Shown: positions 10,824 to 22,867, counted from the stretch's first letter. The stretch: 64,000 nt of DNA from Siphonodentalium dalli (GCA_032622095.1 CP136064.1:175848247-175912246); one strand, 5' to 3'. Made by a program: numbers and translations. The notes: generated by a model not told the origin, from the sequence alone.

Positions 10824-11971
10824 TCTATACTATATATTTTGAGACTTCGTATATATGTGTGTGTGTGTGTGTGTACTTCATAGAATCCAAAACGCGTATA
10901 CAGATTGAGCTCAAACTTCCTATGTAAGTGTCAAATCCCACCGACACGACCGTGGTCGTGGTTTAGAGAAGCTCAGAGCACCCGTTCTCCAATCTCAAAT
11001 CACCGCAAAGGCACGGCGTGGGTTAATCAAGTGATTATTTAATGAGCGTTTGTTTTTGACGCATCTCTATAAAGAGCGTCTGTTTGCCATTCAACGTTAT
11101 TTGCATCTGCAGAGAGATATATGGAACATACATTAAATTTAAAAAACATTTGTTTCTGACCAACCCTGCGAGCACGGATGGCGCGCTTTGTTTTTACAGT
11201 ATATAGTTATATACCGAACTAATCCCAGATAATCACGAATATAGCATCAGATTTCTCCCCAGATATACCGTTATAAAGCTAATGGAATCTGCCAATCTAC
11301 GGGAAATTCCAGGGAATGCCGATTGAGCTCAAACTTGCTACCCACGGGAAGTGTCATATATATGAGTGTGTCCTTTATAGACTCGAACCGATTGAGCTCA
11401 AACTTGCTAAATAAGAAAATAGCCCCCAAGCCGTAAATATCAACAACAACGATATTACTAAATACACGTTTTCGGCAATGTGAGAGTTTTCGGGGAGCCG
11501 TGATGCCAACAACAACGACCCGAAGCCCTGAATGCCAACAACAGATTCAATGCAATGTTATCTATTATGCAGAGAGACGACATTACGACGGGTACGGCAG
11601 ACTCAAAATATTATGCAGACAGATTTCCCGACGGGAAGCGTTTGTTTTAAATTCAATGCAATGTTATCGTAGAGAGATTTCACGAAACAAAGAATGCGTT
11701 GTCTGTCGTTCCTAGGAAGGGGGGATTTCTACGGGTTAATTTTTCCGCCAGAAACAAAAAAATTAATTAAAACAATTTACAATTTAATTAAAACAATATA
11801 AAATTAAAAAAAATTAACAATAAAAAAACAATTCAGAAACAAAATATATTGAATTTAAAAAACATTAAATTCATATTCAAAAATAAATAAAAACAAAATA
11901 ATTACAAAAATGTCATGTTTCTGAAACAAAGCCATGGGACGAATGCCGCCAGTGGCGGGCTAACCTGCTAG
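10824..11971 (+). mobile_element. non-autonomous Helitron
   Basis: The 5' end is TCTATACTATATATT, directly after an A. The 3' end is CTAG directly before a T, preceded by the GC hairpin CCGCCAGTGGCGG, which ends nine bases before the CTAG. A TC start, a CTRR end, a short upstream hairpin and insertion between host A and T are the defining Helitron marks. There are no inverted repeats and no target duplication, as expected. The element is 1148 bp and carries no Rep/helicase frame. Inside are a (GT)n run (10856-10873), three copies of GATTGAGCTCAAACTT and a long A-rich stretch. Confidence 0.85.
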
Positions 11972-11999
11972 TACTCTATAATTCAACACCAAAACTCTC

Positions 12000-12062
12000 A
12001 TTTATGATTCAGATCATAGTAATTTACTATCGCCAAGGGATGGGCCTCTCGTTCTTTCAGCT
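12000..12062 (+). repeat. right end of the TTTACCCATACC repeat family
   Basis: Contains ACTATCGCCAAGGGATGGG and GGCCTCTCGTT, the same tail found at 31437-31492. It probably belongs to the copy that starts at 10098 and is split by later insertions. Confidence 0.5.
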
Positions 12063-12229
12063 TTTGACATATCAAAAAGCTGTCAAGCCGTCAGCCAGCA
12101 TTTCATTATGACCTTTTACTGTAATCCTGGGATGGTAGGTGTGATCTTCGCTAACCATACATGCTGTGTTACCTGGTCAGACATCCACTTACCACTTATT
12201 GCTTACATGTGGCCACGGTGAATATTAAC

Positions 12230-12320
12230 TTCCTCGAGTTGATAAATCCTCATGTCAACCTTGAAAACCATGCACCAAATTTATAATATTCTGACTTCCA
12301 ATGGCGGTTAAAATGACAAT
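12230..12320 (-). repeat. fragment related to the 9365-9686 element
   Basis: GAGTTGATAAATCCTCATG and the following bases match the reverse complement of 9640-9686. A downstream AAAATGACAATAA also occurs near 9240. Confidence 0.45.
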
Positions 12321-12609
12321 AACCCCATTATCCAATTCATGACTGATATTACATGTATTCAACATTACCCTTTCACAACTGTTGTTACATGTATGCCGGT
12401 TATTAATGATTGTTTTTTCATTAATATTGTTATTAAACTAGAACTAAATATTTATTTTGTGTGGAGGGGGTGCCCACCATTCCATTTTATATGTTTTTTT
12501 ATTTATTATTTTTGAAGGGACCCAAGGCACTCATTGTGGGTAAATGTGAAAAAAATTTACAAGTCTGAAAGAACATGAATAAATAGATACACTTTGAAGT
12601 TTTCCATGT

Positions 12610-12765
12610 TTACCCTTTTAGGGAGCCTCACATAATAGAATTCCCTGGCTTGCATGGTCAAAGTAAATATTGTTAGCCCAATGCATTCTCTTATATATGT
12701 GAGGCTCTCTTTGAGAGACTTACATATATAGGACAGGGTTTTCGCAAATTCTCACGAAGGGTTAA
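12610..12765. mobile_element. truncated palindromic MITE, GCATTCTCTTATATATG family
   Basis: One intact hairpin (ATGCATTCTCTTATATATG around a CTCTTTGAGAG centre) plus the right end ACGAAGGGTTAA. It abuts, and appears to share its terminal TTAA with, the next MITE at 12762. Confidence 0.65.
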
Positions 12766-13032
12766 CACTCATTACTAAATGGATTCTCCCACCCAGTTAT
12801 AAAAGTATTCATTGGAATGATCTTCTATTCATTTTGAGGGATGTGCAAGAAATTTAAGCATATGACTGACAGACAAAATGGTAATACAGTGCAGAATGAT
12901 TTCTTTGCATTGGTGGGAAATGTTCAGAAAATAAACATTAACAAATGGCATATGGCCGTTTGTTGAACTTATTATCTGAACATTTCCTAAGGGATCTACT
13001 TGTCAATTAGTATTTATTAAGGAAAGGGTTAA
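12762..13032 (+). mobile_element. TTAA MITE (CTAAATGGATTCTCCCACC family)
   Basis: Runs from TTAACACTCATTACTAAATG to TTATTAAGGAAAGGGTTAA. It shares the internal motifs GGATTCTCCCACCCAGTTAT, GGTGGGAAATGTTCAG and ACATTTCCTAAGGGATCTAC with copies at 34878-35161 and 37382-37612. TTAA at both ends and CCCTTT-like termini fit a piggyBac-derived MITE. Confidence 0.68.
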
Positions 13033-13214
13033 TTTTTAACACACATTTAAATAAAACGAACACATATGCAATGCATTGTTAACGTGATTGGGGGATAATT
13101 GCTGGCCACTTAGATAAACCTCCTCTCCTGAAAACCTCCACACTCAGGTAATTGAATGAAATTGCAACTTTTGATCTCCGTTTTTATAGCCTCATGTTTC
13201 AATTATCATTAATA

Positions 13215-13345
13215 TTAGGGACCTGCGAATATTCGAGATTCCATTCGATGTCGATTAGTTTTGAAACGATTAATCGACTAGTCGAAGTCGACGCGATTAT
13301 TAAATTAGTCGATCCCGAAATCTGCTAGTCGATTAGTCAGGAAAA
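13215..13345. repeat. hAT-like terminal fragment
   Basis: Dense runs of ATTAATCGACTAGTCG, TTAGTCGATCC and related motifs follow TAGGGACCTGCGAATATTCG. Such TCGATTAATCG-rich ends are typical of some hAT-type MITEs. The other end and target duplication were not found. Confidence 0.4.
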
Positions 13346-13444
13346 AGCTCTACCTATGTGCTATCATGACAGCAGTGCCATTGCAGGGCCATATTATCAT
13401 GTAATCTGTAACAGTTAACACATATTAACTTTTTAAAGCCTTAT

Positions 13445-15505
13445 TAGCTCGACTTACTTTGTAAGTTTGAGCTATTGCCATGGTTTGGCGTCCGTCGTCC
13501 GTGTGTGCGTGTATGCGTTTATGCGTGTGTCCGTCAACAATTTCCTTTGGCGCAGGCTACAGGTTGTACCTTTGGTCTGATCTTTATGAAATTTGTCATG
13601 AATGTTGACATTGACATGTAGATGGGAACGAGTCATTTTGGGGTCATTCGGCCAAAAAAAATGGCCGCTGGTGGCCATTTTGGATTTCAAAATTCAATCC
13701 ATTGGCGCGGGCTACAGGTCGTACTGTTCGTCTGATCATCATGAAATTTGTCATGGATGTTAATATTGACATGTAGATGGGAACGAGTCATCTTGGGGTC
13801 GTTTGGCCAAAAAACATGGCCGCCAGCAGCCATCTTGGATTTTACTCTTTGCATGACTAAATCCTTTGGCGCGGGCTACAGGTCGTAGCTTTGATCGGAA
13901 CTTCCTGAAATTTGTCATGGATGTTAAAAATGACATGTTGATGGGAACGAGTCATTTTGGGATCATTCGGCCGAAAAACATGGCCGCCAGCAGCCATCTT
14001 GGATTTTACTCTTTGCATGATTAAATCCTTTGGAGCGGGCTACAGGTCGTACCTTTGGTCTAATCTTTATAGAGCTATGTCATGATTGTTGACATAGACA
14101 TGTAGATGAGAACGAGTCATTTTGGGGTCATTCGTCCAAAAAACATGGCCGCTGGCGATCATTTTGGATTTCAAAATTCAATCCATTGGCGCGAGCTACA
14201 GGTCGTACTGTTCGTCTGATCATCATGAAATTTGTCATGGATGTTAATATTGACATGTAGATGGGAACGAGTAAATTTGGGGTCGTTCGGCCAAAAAACA
14301 TGGCCGCCAGCAGCCATCTTGGATTTTACTCTTTGCATGACTAAATCCTTTGGCGCGGGCTACAGGTCGTAGCTTTGATCGGAACTTTATGAAATTTGTC
14401 ATGGATATTAAAAATGACATGTAGATGGGAACGAGTCATTTTGGGGTCGTTTGGCCGAAAAACATGGCCACCAGCAGCCATCTTGGATTTTACTCTTTGC
14501 ATGACTAAATCCTTTGGCGCGGGCTACAGGTCGTACCTTTGGTCTAATCTTTATGAAATTTGTCATGAATGTTGACATTGTCATGTAGATGGGAATGAGT
14601 CATTTTGGGGTCATTTGACCAAAAAACATGGCCGCTGGCGGCCATCTTGGGTTTTAAAATTCAATCCATTGGCGTGGGCTACAGGTCGTACTGTTCGTCT
14701 GATCATCATGAAATTTGTTATGGATGTTAATATTGATATGTAGATGGGAACGAGTCATTTTGGGGTCGTTCGGCCAAAAAACATGGCCGCCAGCAGCCAT
14801 CTTGTATTTTACTCTTTGCATGACTAAATCCTTTGGCGCTGGCTACAGGTCATACCTTTGGTCTAATCTTTATGAAATTTGTCATGAATATTGACATTGA
14901 AATGTAGATGGGAACGAATCATTTTGGGGTCATTTGGCCAAAAAACATGGCCGCTGGCAGCCATCTTGGATTTAAAAATTCAATCCATTGGCTCGGGCTA
15001 CAGGTCGTACTGTTTGTCTGATCATGAAATGTGTTATGGATGTTAACAATGGCATGTAGATGGGAACGAGTCCTTTTGGGGTCATTCGGCCTAAAAACAT
15101 GGCCACCAGCAGCCATCTTGGATTTTACTCTTTGCATGACTAAATCCTTTGGCACAGGCTACAGGTCTTACCTTTTGTCAGATCATTATGAGATTTGTAA
15201 AGACTGTTGACATTGACATGTACATAGATGGGAATGAGTCATTTTGAGGTAATTCGGAAAAAAACATGGCTGCCGGTGGCCATTTTAGAATTTACTCTTT
15301 GCATCACTAAATCCTTTGGCACACCATAATCACCTCATCCCTGATCCGATGATTATAAAACTTGTCATGAATGTTGATATGGACATGTATATCTTGTCTT
15401 AATTAGACATTTCAATTAGCACCTTTCCTATTCCTCCATTTACTGTCAACCATTAAATTATTCCCCTACCTGAGTTGAGCTACAGTGTCATTGACACTTT
15501 CATTG
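13445..15505 (+). repeat. satellite-like array of two alternating monomers (155 and 164 bp)
   Basis: A head (AGCTCGACTTACTTTG ... GAGCTATTGCCATGG with a GTCCGTCGTCCG run) is followed by about eleven tandem units, each containing GGCTACAGGTCGTAC, ATGAAATTTGTCATGGATG, ACATGTAGATGGGAACGAG and CATGGCCGCCAGCAGCCAT. The start of GCTACAGG falls at 13556, 13711, 13875, 14039, 14195, 14359, 14523, 14678, 14842, 14997 and 15158. The unit lengths are therefore about 155 (ending AAATTCAATCCATTGG) or 164 (ending TTTGCATGACTAAATCC). The tail is GTTGAGCTACAGTGTCATTG. Open frames through it are artefacts of repetition. Confidence 0.85.
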
Positions 15506-15689
15506 CATTGTTCCTTTAATGATGCCACTGCCATCAGTCATGCACGGGCGGTGAACTCCATGACTGAACTGAACCCAATGTATGCACATGTAGGCACATC
15601 CTCATCCGAGATAATCACCAAACTTCAGATGTTCGGGGTAACCTCTAGATTGGAGCTATCAATTTTTTCTGAAATTTGTTAAAAAAACT

Positions 15690-16060
15690 ATGGCTGCTGG
15701 CAGCCATCTTGGAATTCAAATGTAAATCCATTGGCACACACTGCAGCCTGCATTTATTGCAGAAAAGTTTTGATAATTTACAGCCATGTTTAGGATCAGC
15801 TCAAGATGGGAGCTATCCATTTTGAATGACTTTCGATGAAAAATATGGCCGGCGGCAGCCATCTTGAATTTTACTCTTTGCAGGACTAAATCCTTTGGCT
15901 CACCCTACAGACCACATCCCTCATCTGATCGTCACCAAACTTCATATGGATCATTTTGTGACCACAAGATGGGGGGCCATCAATTATTTCCGAAAATTTG
16001 TTAAAAAACATGGCCACCAGCAGCCATCTTCGATTTCAAATTTGATCTATTGGCACTCAC
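15690..16060 (+). repeat. diverged units of the same satellite-like family
   Basis: Contains ATGGCTGCTGGCAGCCATCT, GGCCGGCGGCAGCCATCTTG and ACTCTTTGCAGGACTAAATC, clearly related to the 13445-15505 units but more diverged and irregularly spaced. Confidence 0.6.
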
Positions 16061-16287
16061 TCCCTTTGTATCTCACTCTCTCTGTTTTTCTCTGGCCCCA
16101 GCAGATGAATCAATTTTCTATGCTCATTAAATTCATAATTATCCTGTTATTCATATCCTGTACTCTTCCAGTTCAGATGGGAAGGGTTGGAAATAATGTT
16201 TTTTGGGGAATTGGAGATATATATAACAAAATTTCAGTTAGGGATGGAAAAAAAGGAAGAAGGTTAGTGTTAGGGATTGCAGGAGGC

Positions 16288-16289
<2 letters not shown>

Positions 16290-16334
<45 letters not shown>
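16290..16334 (+). repeat. (GA)n microsatellite
   Basis: A run of GAGAGA dinucleotides, about 45 bases, within a purine-rich stretch. It gives rise to the arginine/glutamate-rich end of a spurious open frame. Confidence 0.9.
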
Positions 16335-16335
<1 letters not shown>

Positions 16336-16887
16336 CAAGATAGGAAGAGAGGGGAAGGAGAAAATGAAAAGGGATAGATTAAATTGTGAGATGACAGTGG
16401 TTGGGAGTTTTCAATGACTGGGTTATTGCATGATTAAAAATGATGCTCATATAAAGTAATCGTTATGCGTTAGGTGCCATGGGAGGGGGTCAATCACAAT
16501 TGTTGTTAACCAGTTACATCCGTCAAAATGTAAGTAAACAAAAACAGACAGCAACAAGTGTTCATAATCAAAATATGTGTGGACCATATATCTTCCGTGA
16601 GAACAAGGATATATTCAACAGTACTAACCTTAAATGGGACAATTCCTATTTCAAGGGTGTTCACTGTGAACATCACAGTGTCCTTCTTGTGGAATCATTG
16701 CACGGATATACAGGATAATAACAAGTCAATAACATACAAAATAATCATTATCGGAAGGCATTTAGTACTACATATATTGTGGGGAATATCATGCTGTTAC
16801 ATTATGCAGCCGAAATCCATAGCAGTTACCCATACAAGTGATAGCATTATTGGAATCTTTTTGTTCTCATTATGTATGTCTACTGCC

Positions 16888-16994
16888 GAGAGCTTTCCAA
16901 TGAATGGCAACAAGCCATATGTCCGACTAAATCCTGAAAAGTTACCCATAATTCTGCTGTGGTTAAGAAGTCGATTTCTTAGAGCATTACTGTA
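16888..16994. mobile_element. half copy of the TACAGTAATGCCC mariner-type MITE
   Basis: Right arm only: GAGAGCTTTCCAATGAATGG ... GGTTAAGAAGTCGATT ... AGAGCATTACTGTA. See 26840-27056 for a complete copy. Confidence 0.75.
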
Positions 16995-17039
16995 TGTTGA
17001 CTCAAGTTCCTCACATAAACAGAAGGGGGAATTTTTTTA

Positions 17040-17420
17040 CATGCCATGATTATCTGTCAGGTCACAACTCGGGTGGCTGCAGTTAGTCTTAACCGGGTGT
17101 GAAGGATATAAAATTACTGCATTTACTGTGGTAAAAATAGGCAGGTGGGCATCTGTTAGTTGAGTTCCATTTTGAAGTTTTTGAATGTTCTGCTGCTCTT
17201 TGTAGTTTCTGGCAGTTTGTTCCATCCAGTAATTGCAGCTGGTAAGAAAGAATCCATGTAATAGTCATAGTTAATATTCGGAGGTAGTCTTATATGTTCA
17301 AACATGAAGTTATATCTGGAATTGTTTGCCTGAATTGGTTGTACATAATTTCTTAAAATTGAGGGAGCTGCTCCGCATATCATTTTAAAGATTTTGTATA
17401 GCTTGTGTTTTCTTCATCAT
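17040..17420 (-). pseudogene. LINE C-terminal fragment
   Basis: On the minus strand the frame reads HKLYKIFKMICGAAPSILRN, then RLPPNINYDYYMDSFLPAAI and TGWNKLPETTKSSRTFKNFK. The pattern of an FxPxAIxxWNxLP box followed by an F-K-L segment is common at the C-terminus of Jockey/CR1/RTE-like LINE proteins. The frame stops at about 17156. Only this 3' piece is present and it has no upstream catalytic domain, so it is a 5'-truncated, inactive copy. Confidence 0.7.
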
Positions 17421-17435
17421 ACTATTAACTGCTCC

Positions 17436-17600
17436 AGGGTAATCAGTAATCGTAATCAAAGTAATCGATTTGGAGTAATCACCTGTAAAATAATTATGAC
17501 ATTTTTTTATTACAAGTAATCATATTTGATTACTTTCAAATGTACTTGTAATCATGATTACTTTTTGATTACTTTTACTAAATACTTGGATACTCATAAT
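17436..17600. repeat. GTAATC/GATTAC-rich element fragment
   Basis: Begins CAGGGTAATCAGTAATCG and continues with many GTAATC and then GATTACTTTT repeats. Such ends are seen in hAT-type elements. No intact partner end or target duplication was seen. Confidence 0.4.
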
Positions 17601-17949
17601 CCCATACTATATTAATGTGAACAAATACAAACCAAAAACATCAAAATGATATGATACAATTTCTCCATGTGTTAGTTAGTGGTGCATTGTTGAGTGATAT
17701 AATTATGTCTTGATGTAACACAAAGGCTCGAATTGTCAATTGTTTATTTTACTGGAATAACAGGTCTATATTTAATAACATATCTGATTTCATTTAAACT
17801 CATTGTTATTCAAATCGTGTTTTCATTCGAGTGTGAAGCCAGCTCTGTGACATCGATCTGTGAAGCCACACCACTGTGAATATTCAGATGTGACCATGTT
17901 TAGATAAACAGAACACTACTCTCACACATTTGCATCTCCATTTCCATGG

Positions 17950-18034
17950 TACAGTAATGCCCTAAGTAATCGACTCCATAACCACAGCAGAATTATGGGT
18001 AACTTTTCAGGATTTAGTCAGAAATATGGCTTGG
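17950..18034. mobile_element. half copy of the TACAGTAATGCCC mariner-type MITE
   Basis: Left arm only: TACAGTAATGCCCTAAGTAA to GAAATATGGCTTG. Confidence 0.75.
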
Positions 18035-18683
18035 TTTAAACAATATTTAATTTGAACTAATACTGAACATAATTACATACAATAAATACAAAACATATAA
18101 AAAAATTTAGTGTTCAAAAGAGGATTGGGCAACAAGCTTGGGGGCTTTTGTTAAGTCCTATCCTCAGGAAATAAATGTTACCCCAATAGATACCATTGGG
18201 GTATAGCAGACGGGTTTGGTTCTGTGTGGTCCGAATAATCAAGTTTAGGTGAAGGGATAGGAAAGAGAAAGGGAGTGCAGGCGGTGGTTGAAAATGGGTC
18301 GGTGAAGTTACTATTAACAGTAGGATAAGAAATATCACGTAGAAATAAGTGAGGATTGTATCGTTTTAAATTGATCACCATTTATTGTCACAAGCCAGTG
18401 AAAAGTCTTAATGCAAATAAATTTGAGCACGCTACGACCCAATTGGAGAGAATTCCAAATCGGCGGAATATCAGAATTATTCACATTCCTTTAATGAGCT
18501 TTTTAGTTAATGTATTTAATAAGTATTTAATAAGTGACGAAATGTGTATGTACCATAAATAATTATTCCAGTATAGAGGGCGAGGTGGTAGGGCTAAAAC
18601 ACGCGCAGTGACTACAATTTAAGACATTACATATAGGTTATTAGTAACACGCATGTTTCGGCTTAAACCACCGTACCTGTGAG
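18035..18683. other. LINE 3' flank and unassigned AT-rich DNA
   Basis: About 18600-18683 is likely the 3' untranslated part of the minus-strand LINE fragment next door. The remainder shows no supported feature; the overlapping minus-strand frames at 18114-18381 look spurious. Confidence 0.35.
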
Positions 18684-19202
18684 TCAGAAACGCCCAGTAC
18701 AGACAATGAAGTTCTGTACAACATCGAAAATTTTAATGTTCAAATCATCAGCGAGATCAGGAGACCCATACAGAAGTACATCAGGTGATATTATAATTGA
18801 TGGCAGATCAGCTAACATTTCAGTTCTTGCTTGAGTATATAATGGACATTTCAAGAGAAAATGATATGCTGATTCAATTTCAAAACCACCACAAGGACAC
18901 ATCGGGGACTCTTTGAGGTGATTTGTGACAAGGTCTTTGTTCAGGTTAATGCACCCCAATCTGATTCTAGTATGATAAACATGAGCTTTACGAGAATAAC
19001 TATGGTAATAAAATTTAGCAATCTTTGAACGACCAGTGTTAATGTTTCGTTTAAAATCGGCTAACGTTTCTGAAGACCTTGCCGAGTCAGATAAGCTGTT
19101 CCAAGCATGTGTGGCAGATGGTAGAAATGTATACATATAGTAATTATTATTACTATCAGGCGGGTGGATGCTGGGATGTCTAAGATTGTAGCCATATGTT
19201 TC
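18684..19202 (-). pseudogene. LINE C-terminal fragment with cysteine/histidine motif
   Basis: Read on the minus strand, the frame contains YMYTFLPSATHAWNSLSDSA, RIRLGCINLNKDLVTNHL and CPCGGFEIESAYHFLLKCPL. The C-x-C ... H-x4-C signature and the WNSL and RLGC boxes are typical of the end of LINE ORF2 proteins. The frame ends in a stop at 18684-18686. It is 5'-truncated where it meets the MITE at 19203, and the open frame continues into the MITE without meaning. The clade is uncertain. Confidence 0.75.
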
Positions 19203-19330
19203 ATATGGCTTGTTGCCATTCATCGGAGAGCTTTCCGATGAATGGCAACAAGCCATATTTCCGACTAAATCCTGAAAAGTTACCCATAATTCTGCTGTGG
19301 TTATGGAGTCGATTACTTTGGGCATTCTTG
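19203..19330. mobile_element. partial copy of the TACAGTAATGCCC mariner-type MITE
   Basis: Centre and right arm: ATATGGCTTGTTGCCATTC, the central hairpin, then ATTCTGCTGTGGTTATGGAG. It marks the 5' boundary of the adjacent LINE fragment. Confidence 0.7.
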
Positions 19331-19574
19331 TTATCAGGGTATGTACCAATTTATATGTTATATTATCAACTTATTTTCCAGTTTCACACTCTAAATATTG
19401 TTACCAGTGGCAATAAATTCAGTTCTTATATGCATGCATTCTATATAATTACCTAGTATACACCAACTGGGAGTTTAATCAGTGACACCGCACTGTGGAC
19501 TGATTTCAATGAACAGAATAAATTATACATATTGTATGGTAAAACCAACTAATTAGTCTAACCAGCCACTTTTT

Positions 19575-20215
19575 AGCTCACCTGAGATAAAGTCTCTGGT
19601 GGAGCTATAGTCATCACTCCTTATTTAGCCCTCTGTCTGTCAAGAATCATCTTCTCCAGAACCATAATACCAAAAGGATTCATATTTGGTGTGGATGTTC
19701 CCCAGGTGACTCACATTCAGATTTCAAATGAGGTCACCAAGTCAAAGAGTTTTGAATCCAGGATCATAACTCCTTTAAAAAAACATTTAGATTAAACTCT
19801 TTGCTCAATTTAAAAAAAAAGTAATAAAAAAATAAATAAATAAAACAATTTGAATTTTAGTAAATTGTTTTTTTAATTTATTTTTAATTGAGATTTAACA
19901 CGATGCTCAATTAAATATTTTTTTAGCTCACCTCAGACGAACTCTCCGGTGGAGTTATAGTCATCACTCCTCATCCGTCCATCCGTCAACTCTTCTTCTC
20001 CAGTACCATAAGACCTGAATGTGTTCGTATTTGGTGTGAATGTTCCCCAGGTGACTCACATTCAGATTTGTTCAAATGAGGTCACTGGGTTAAACATCTT
20101 CTCAAGAACCATTGGGCCGATTTAGCTTATATTTGGTATGGAGGGTCATTGGGTGACTGGGGTTCAAATGGGCTCACTGGATCAAATATGGGGTTAGCCA
20201 GGGACATAATTTAAA
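19575..20215 (+). repeat. AGCTCACCT dispersed repeat, two units
   Basis: Two direct units each begin TTTAGCTCACCT, followed by CTGGTGGAGCTATAGTCATC (second unit slightly diverged), then CCCCAGGTGACTCACATTC and AATGAGGTCAC. Related sequence is at 23160-23290 and 23800-24720. Non-coding. Confidence 0.65.
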
Positions 20216-20337
20216 AAAATTATCCATTTTTTTTGTATGTATTGAACACCTTGTTCAATTTAATAACGACAAAAAATTAGTCATTTTTATTTGAAAAAAA
20301 ATTACATTTACATTTTATTTTATTTTTTAATTTAGAT

Positions 20338-20718
20338 TTAAAGACATACTATGGACTTGTTTGGGTATGTGAAACTGATAAGATAGCATTCAGGCGCTAA
20401 GCTATGTCAACTGGAGGAATGTAACATTTTAGTAACCTCGCCGAAAATTTCAAGCAAATCGACCATACCACTCCATAGAAATCATCGTCTGAACTACCCT
20501 CAATTGTAAATATTTACTTCTCGATTCGGGATGCAACTATCTGCGATAAACTAACGAAAACGATTTCAGCTTCGAGAATCACTGCAATTAATTAATATAT
20601 AAGAATGACGATGTGCGTTGCCAATTTGGATATAATATTTGTACAAATAACTACTTTGAGCAAGATTATTCTCCATTTATATTTGATCACCCTACCGCAG
20701 TGTTTCACATCACTTTAA
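20338..20718 (+). mobile_element. TTAA-flanked 380-bp element, copy 1
   Basis: Starts TTAAAGACATACTATGGAC and ends ACATCACTTTAA. It is closely similar over its whole length to 57738-58114 (both contain ACCATACCACTCCATAGAAA-type, CTCAATTGTAAATATTTAC and TATTTGATCACCCTACCG segments). TTAA at both ends suggests a piggyBac/Kolobok-type target. Non-coding. Confidence 0.72.
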
Positions 20719-21943
20719 CTCCTTACCCAATTTAACAAAATGTTTTTTTCATGAAAACATAACACACCTGTTATGAAACACTTGTACTGCACTGCAATAG
20801 CTGTAATGCTGTTGTCAACAAGCATGCCTTATTTATCAGATCGTATCTGACATGTTTGATAGACAAATAAATGGGGAGAGTGTATTAATGTTCAATTTAG
20901 ATATCAGATAGAATCCCATGTTTTCTTAGACAGGCTTGAAACAAATTAACGTTTCTCTTGAGTGAGTGAGATGGTGTTTGTATAAACCATATAAATTATT
21001 ATGTTGATTGATTTTAATATCTGGCTAGTCAAAAGTGGCTGAGATAGGGATTTAACACTTCTGCTTTCAAAGAGTTGACTTCCAACTCCTTAACCTATCC
21101 TTTGAAATCACTAAACCATTGGATATGATAGTGAAAGCTCTTTGTATAATGTGCATAGGGGCAGAGCTATGATTTTTAAAACTACCCCCACCCACCCCAA
21201 ATACTTTAACCCCTTCTCAAGACCGTCGCAAATTAATTGAGCTTTTGAATTCAATTTGGGTACTGATATATGAATTCCTGTGGTCCTATTTTTGATAAAT
21301 TATTAGTTGTAGATGTAACAGGTGTTACAATATTATGTATATACAGGCTGTTAACTCTTTATCTATGCTAATGATGTGTAGATCTATTATGCTGTTAATG
21401 TCAAGGAAAATGTATCAGTGTGCCAGCATATGAACCCTTCCCTAAATTTTGTAACTACTTTTGAAGAAATTGAATTCAATTCAACTCTTAAAATATACCG
21501 TTTGAAATTACTAGATGAATGGATCTCATAAATTGAGATTTACATTGGTTCAAATAGGGGCAGAATAGGGCAGAGATAAGGGATTTAAATCTCACTCATC
21601 CAACCTACCTGTATCTATGCTGTTGAATTCAAGTTTGGTACTGGTATATTAATATATAGATTACTAAAGATTTCTAAGCTGACAGGTTGGGATTGGGGGG
21701 GGGGGGGTATATGGTGGCAATGTTAGAGACAATGGGAGGGACTGTAGAGGGTCATTGGGGTCAAAATTTTCAACAGTTGTAAAGTTCATGCCTGATACAA
21801 CAATAGTTCCACACCAAGCATAGGTTAGAATTGTTCTCATAGTTTGATTTTCCAACCAGTATGTTTTTAGACAAGCAGTCAATATTTTCCTACTTCCTGT
21901 TAAACTGTTGGACCGAAATTCGAAATGACCACATTTTTAGCTA
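20719..21943. other. no gene recognised
   Basis: AT-rich sequence with a G-run at about 21697-21708. The open frame at 21664-21882 (minus) crosses the G-run and has no recognisable motif. Confidence 0.4.
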
Positions 21944-22867
21944 AACTTTACAAATTTGAGCTATTGCCATGGCTTGGTATCCGTCTTCCGTGTGTGTGCG
22001 TGATTCGTCAACAATTTCCTTTAGCACGGGCTACATGTAGTACCTTTGGTCAGATCATTATGAAATTTGTCCTTGACATTGACACGTAGATGGGAACGAG
22101 TCATTTTGGGGTCATAAGGCAAAAAAACATGGCCTCCAGCGACCATCTTTGATTTCGAAATTCAATCCATTAGCACGGGCTACATGTAGTACATGGGCGG
22201 AGTGTTCCTCTGATCATCATGAAATTTGTCATTTATGTCATTGCATGGCTAAATCCTTTGGCACGGACTACAGGTCATACTTTTGGTCAGATCATCATGA
22301 AATTTGTCATGAATGTTAATATTGACATGTAGATAGGAACGAGTCATTTTGGGGTCATTCGGCCATAAAACATGGCCACCAACAGCCATCTTGGATTTAA
22401 TCTTTGCATGACTAAATCCTTTGGCATGGCTACAGGTCGTACCTTTGGTCGAATCATCATGAAATTTGTCATGAATGTTAACATTGAAATGTAGATGGGA
22501 ACGAGTCATTTTGGGGGTCATTCGGCCATAAAACATGTCAGCTGGCAGCCATCTTGGATTTTACTCTTTGCTTGAGTAAATCCTTTGGCACACCCTACAG
22601 TCCACTTCCCTCATCCGATCATCACCAAACTTCATATTAATCTTGATATTGATCTAATAGATGGAAGCTATCAAATGTTTTTGAATTTCCTTGGAAAACA
22701 TAGCCATCAGCAGCCATCTTGGATTTTACTTTATATATCTCTTCATGTTGATAATCTAGTACTACTTGGACCTTTCAACTTTCCGCATTCCTAATCGCTC
22801 GATTGACTGTAACACATGAAATTATTCCCTTTCCAAGTTGAGCTACAGTGTCATTGACACTTTCATT
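21944..22867 (+). repeat. short copy of the 13.4-kb satellite-like family
   Basis: The same head (TTTGAGCTATTGCCATGGC), about five units with GGTCAGATCATCATGAAATT and ACATGTAGATAGGAACGAG, and the same tail (GTTGAGCTACAGTGTCATTG). The shared head and tail show that this is a dispersed element whose internal unit number varies. Confidence 0.75.

Noticed and set aside
15895..16377. 160-codon open frame ending in Arg/Glu repeats
   Set aside because: Runs from a diverged satellite unit into a (GA)n microsatellite. Both halves are repeat DNA.
16479..17049. Overlapping open frames of 79 and 163 codons
   Set aside because: The longer one reads through the half MITE at 16888-16994. No recognisable protein features.
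18114..18381. Two overlapping minus-strand frames of 67-74 codons
   Set aside because: Overlapping frames of similar length with no motif. They lie next to a LINE 3' end and are probably untranslated sequence.
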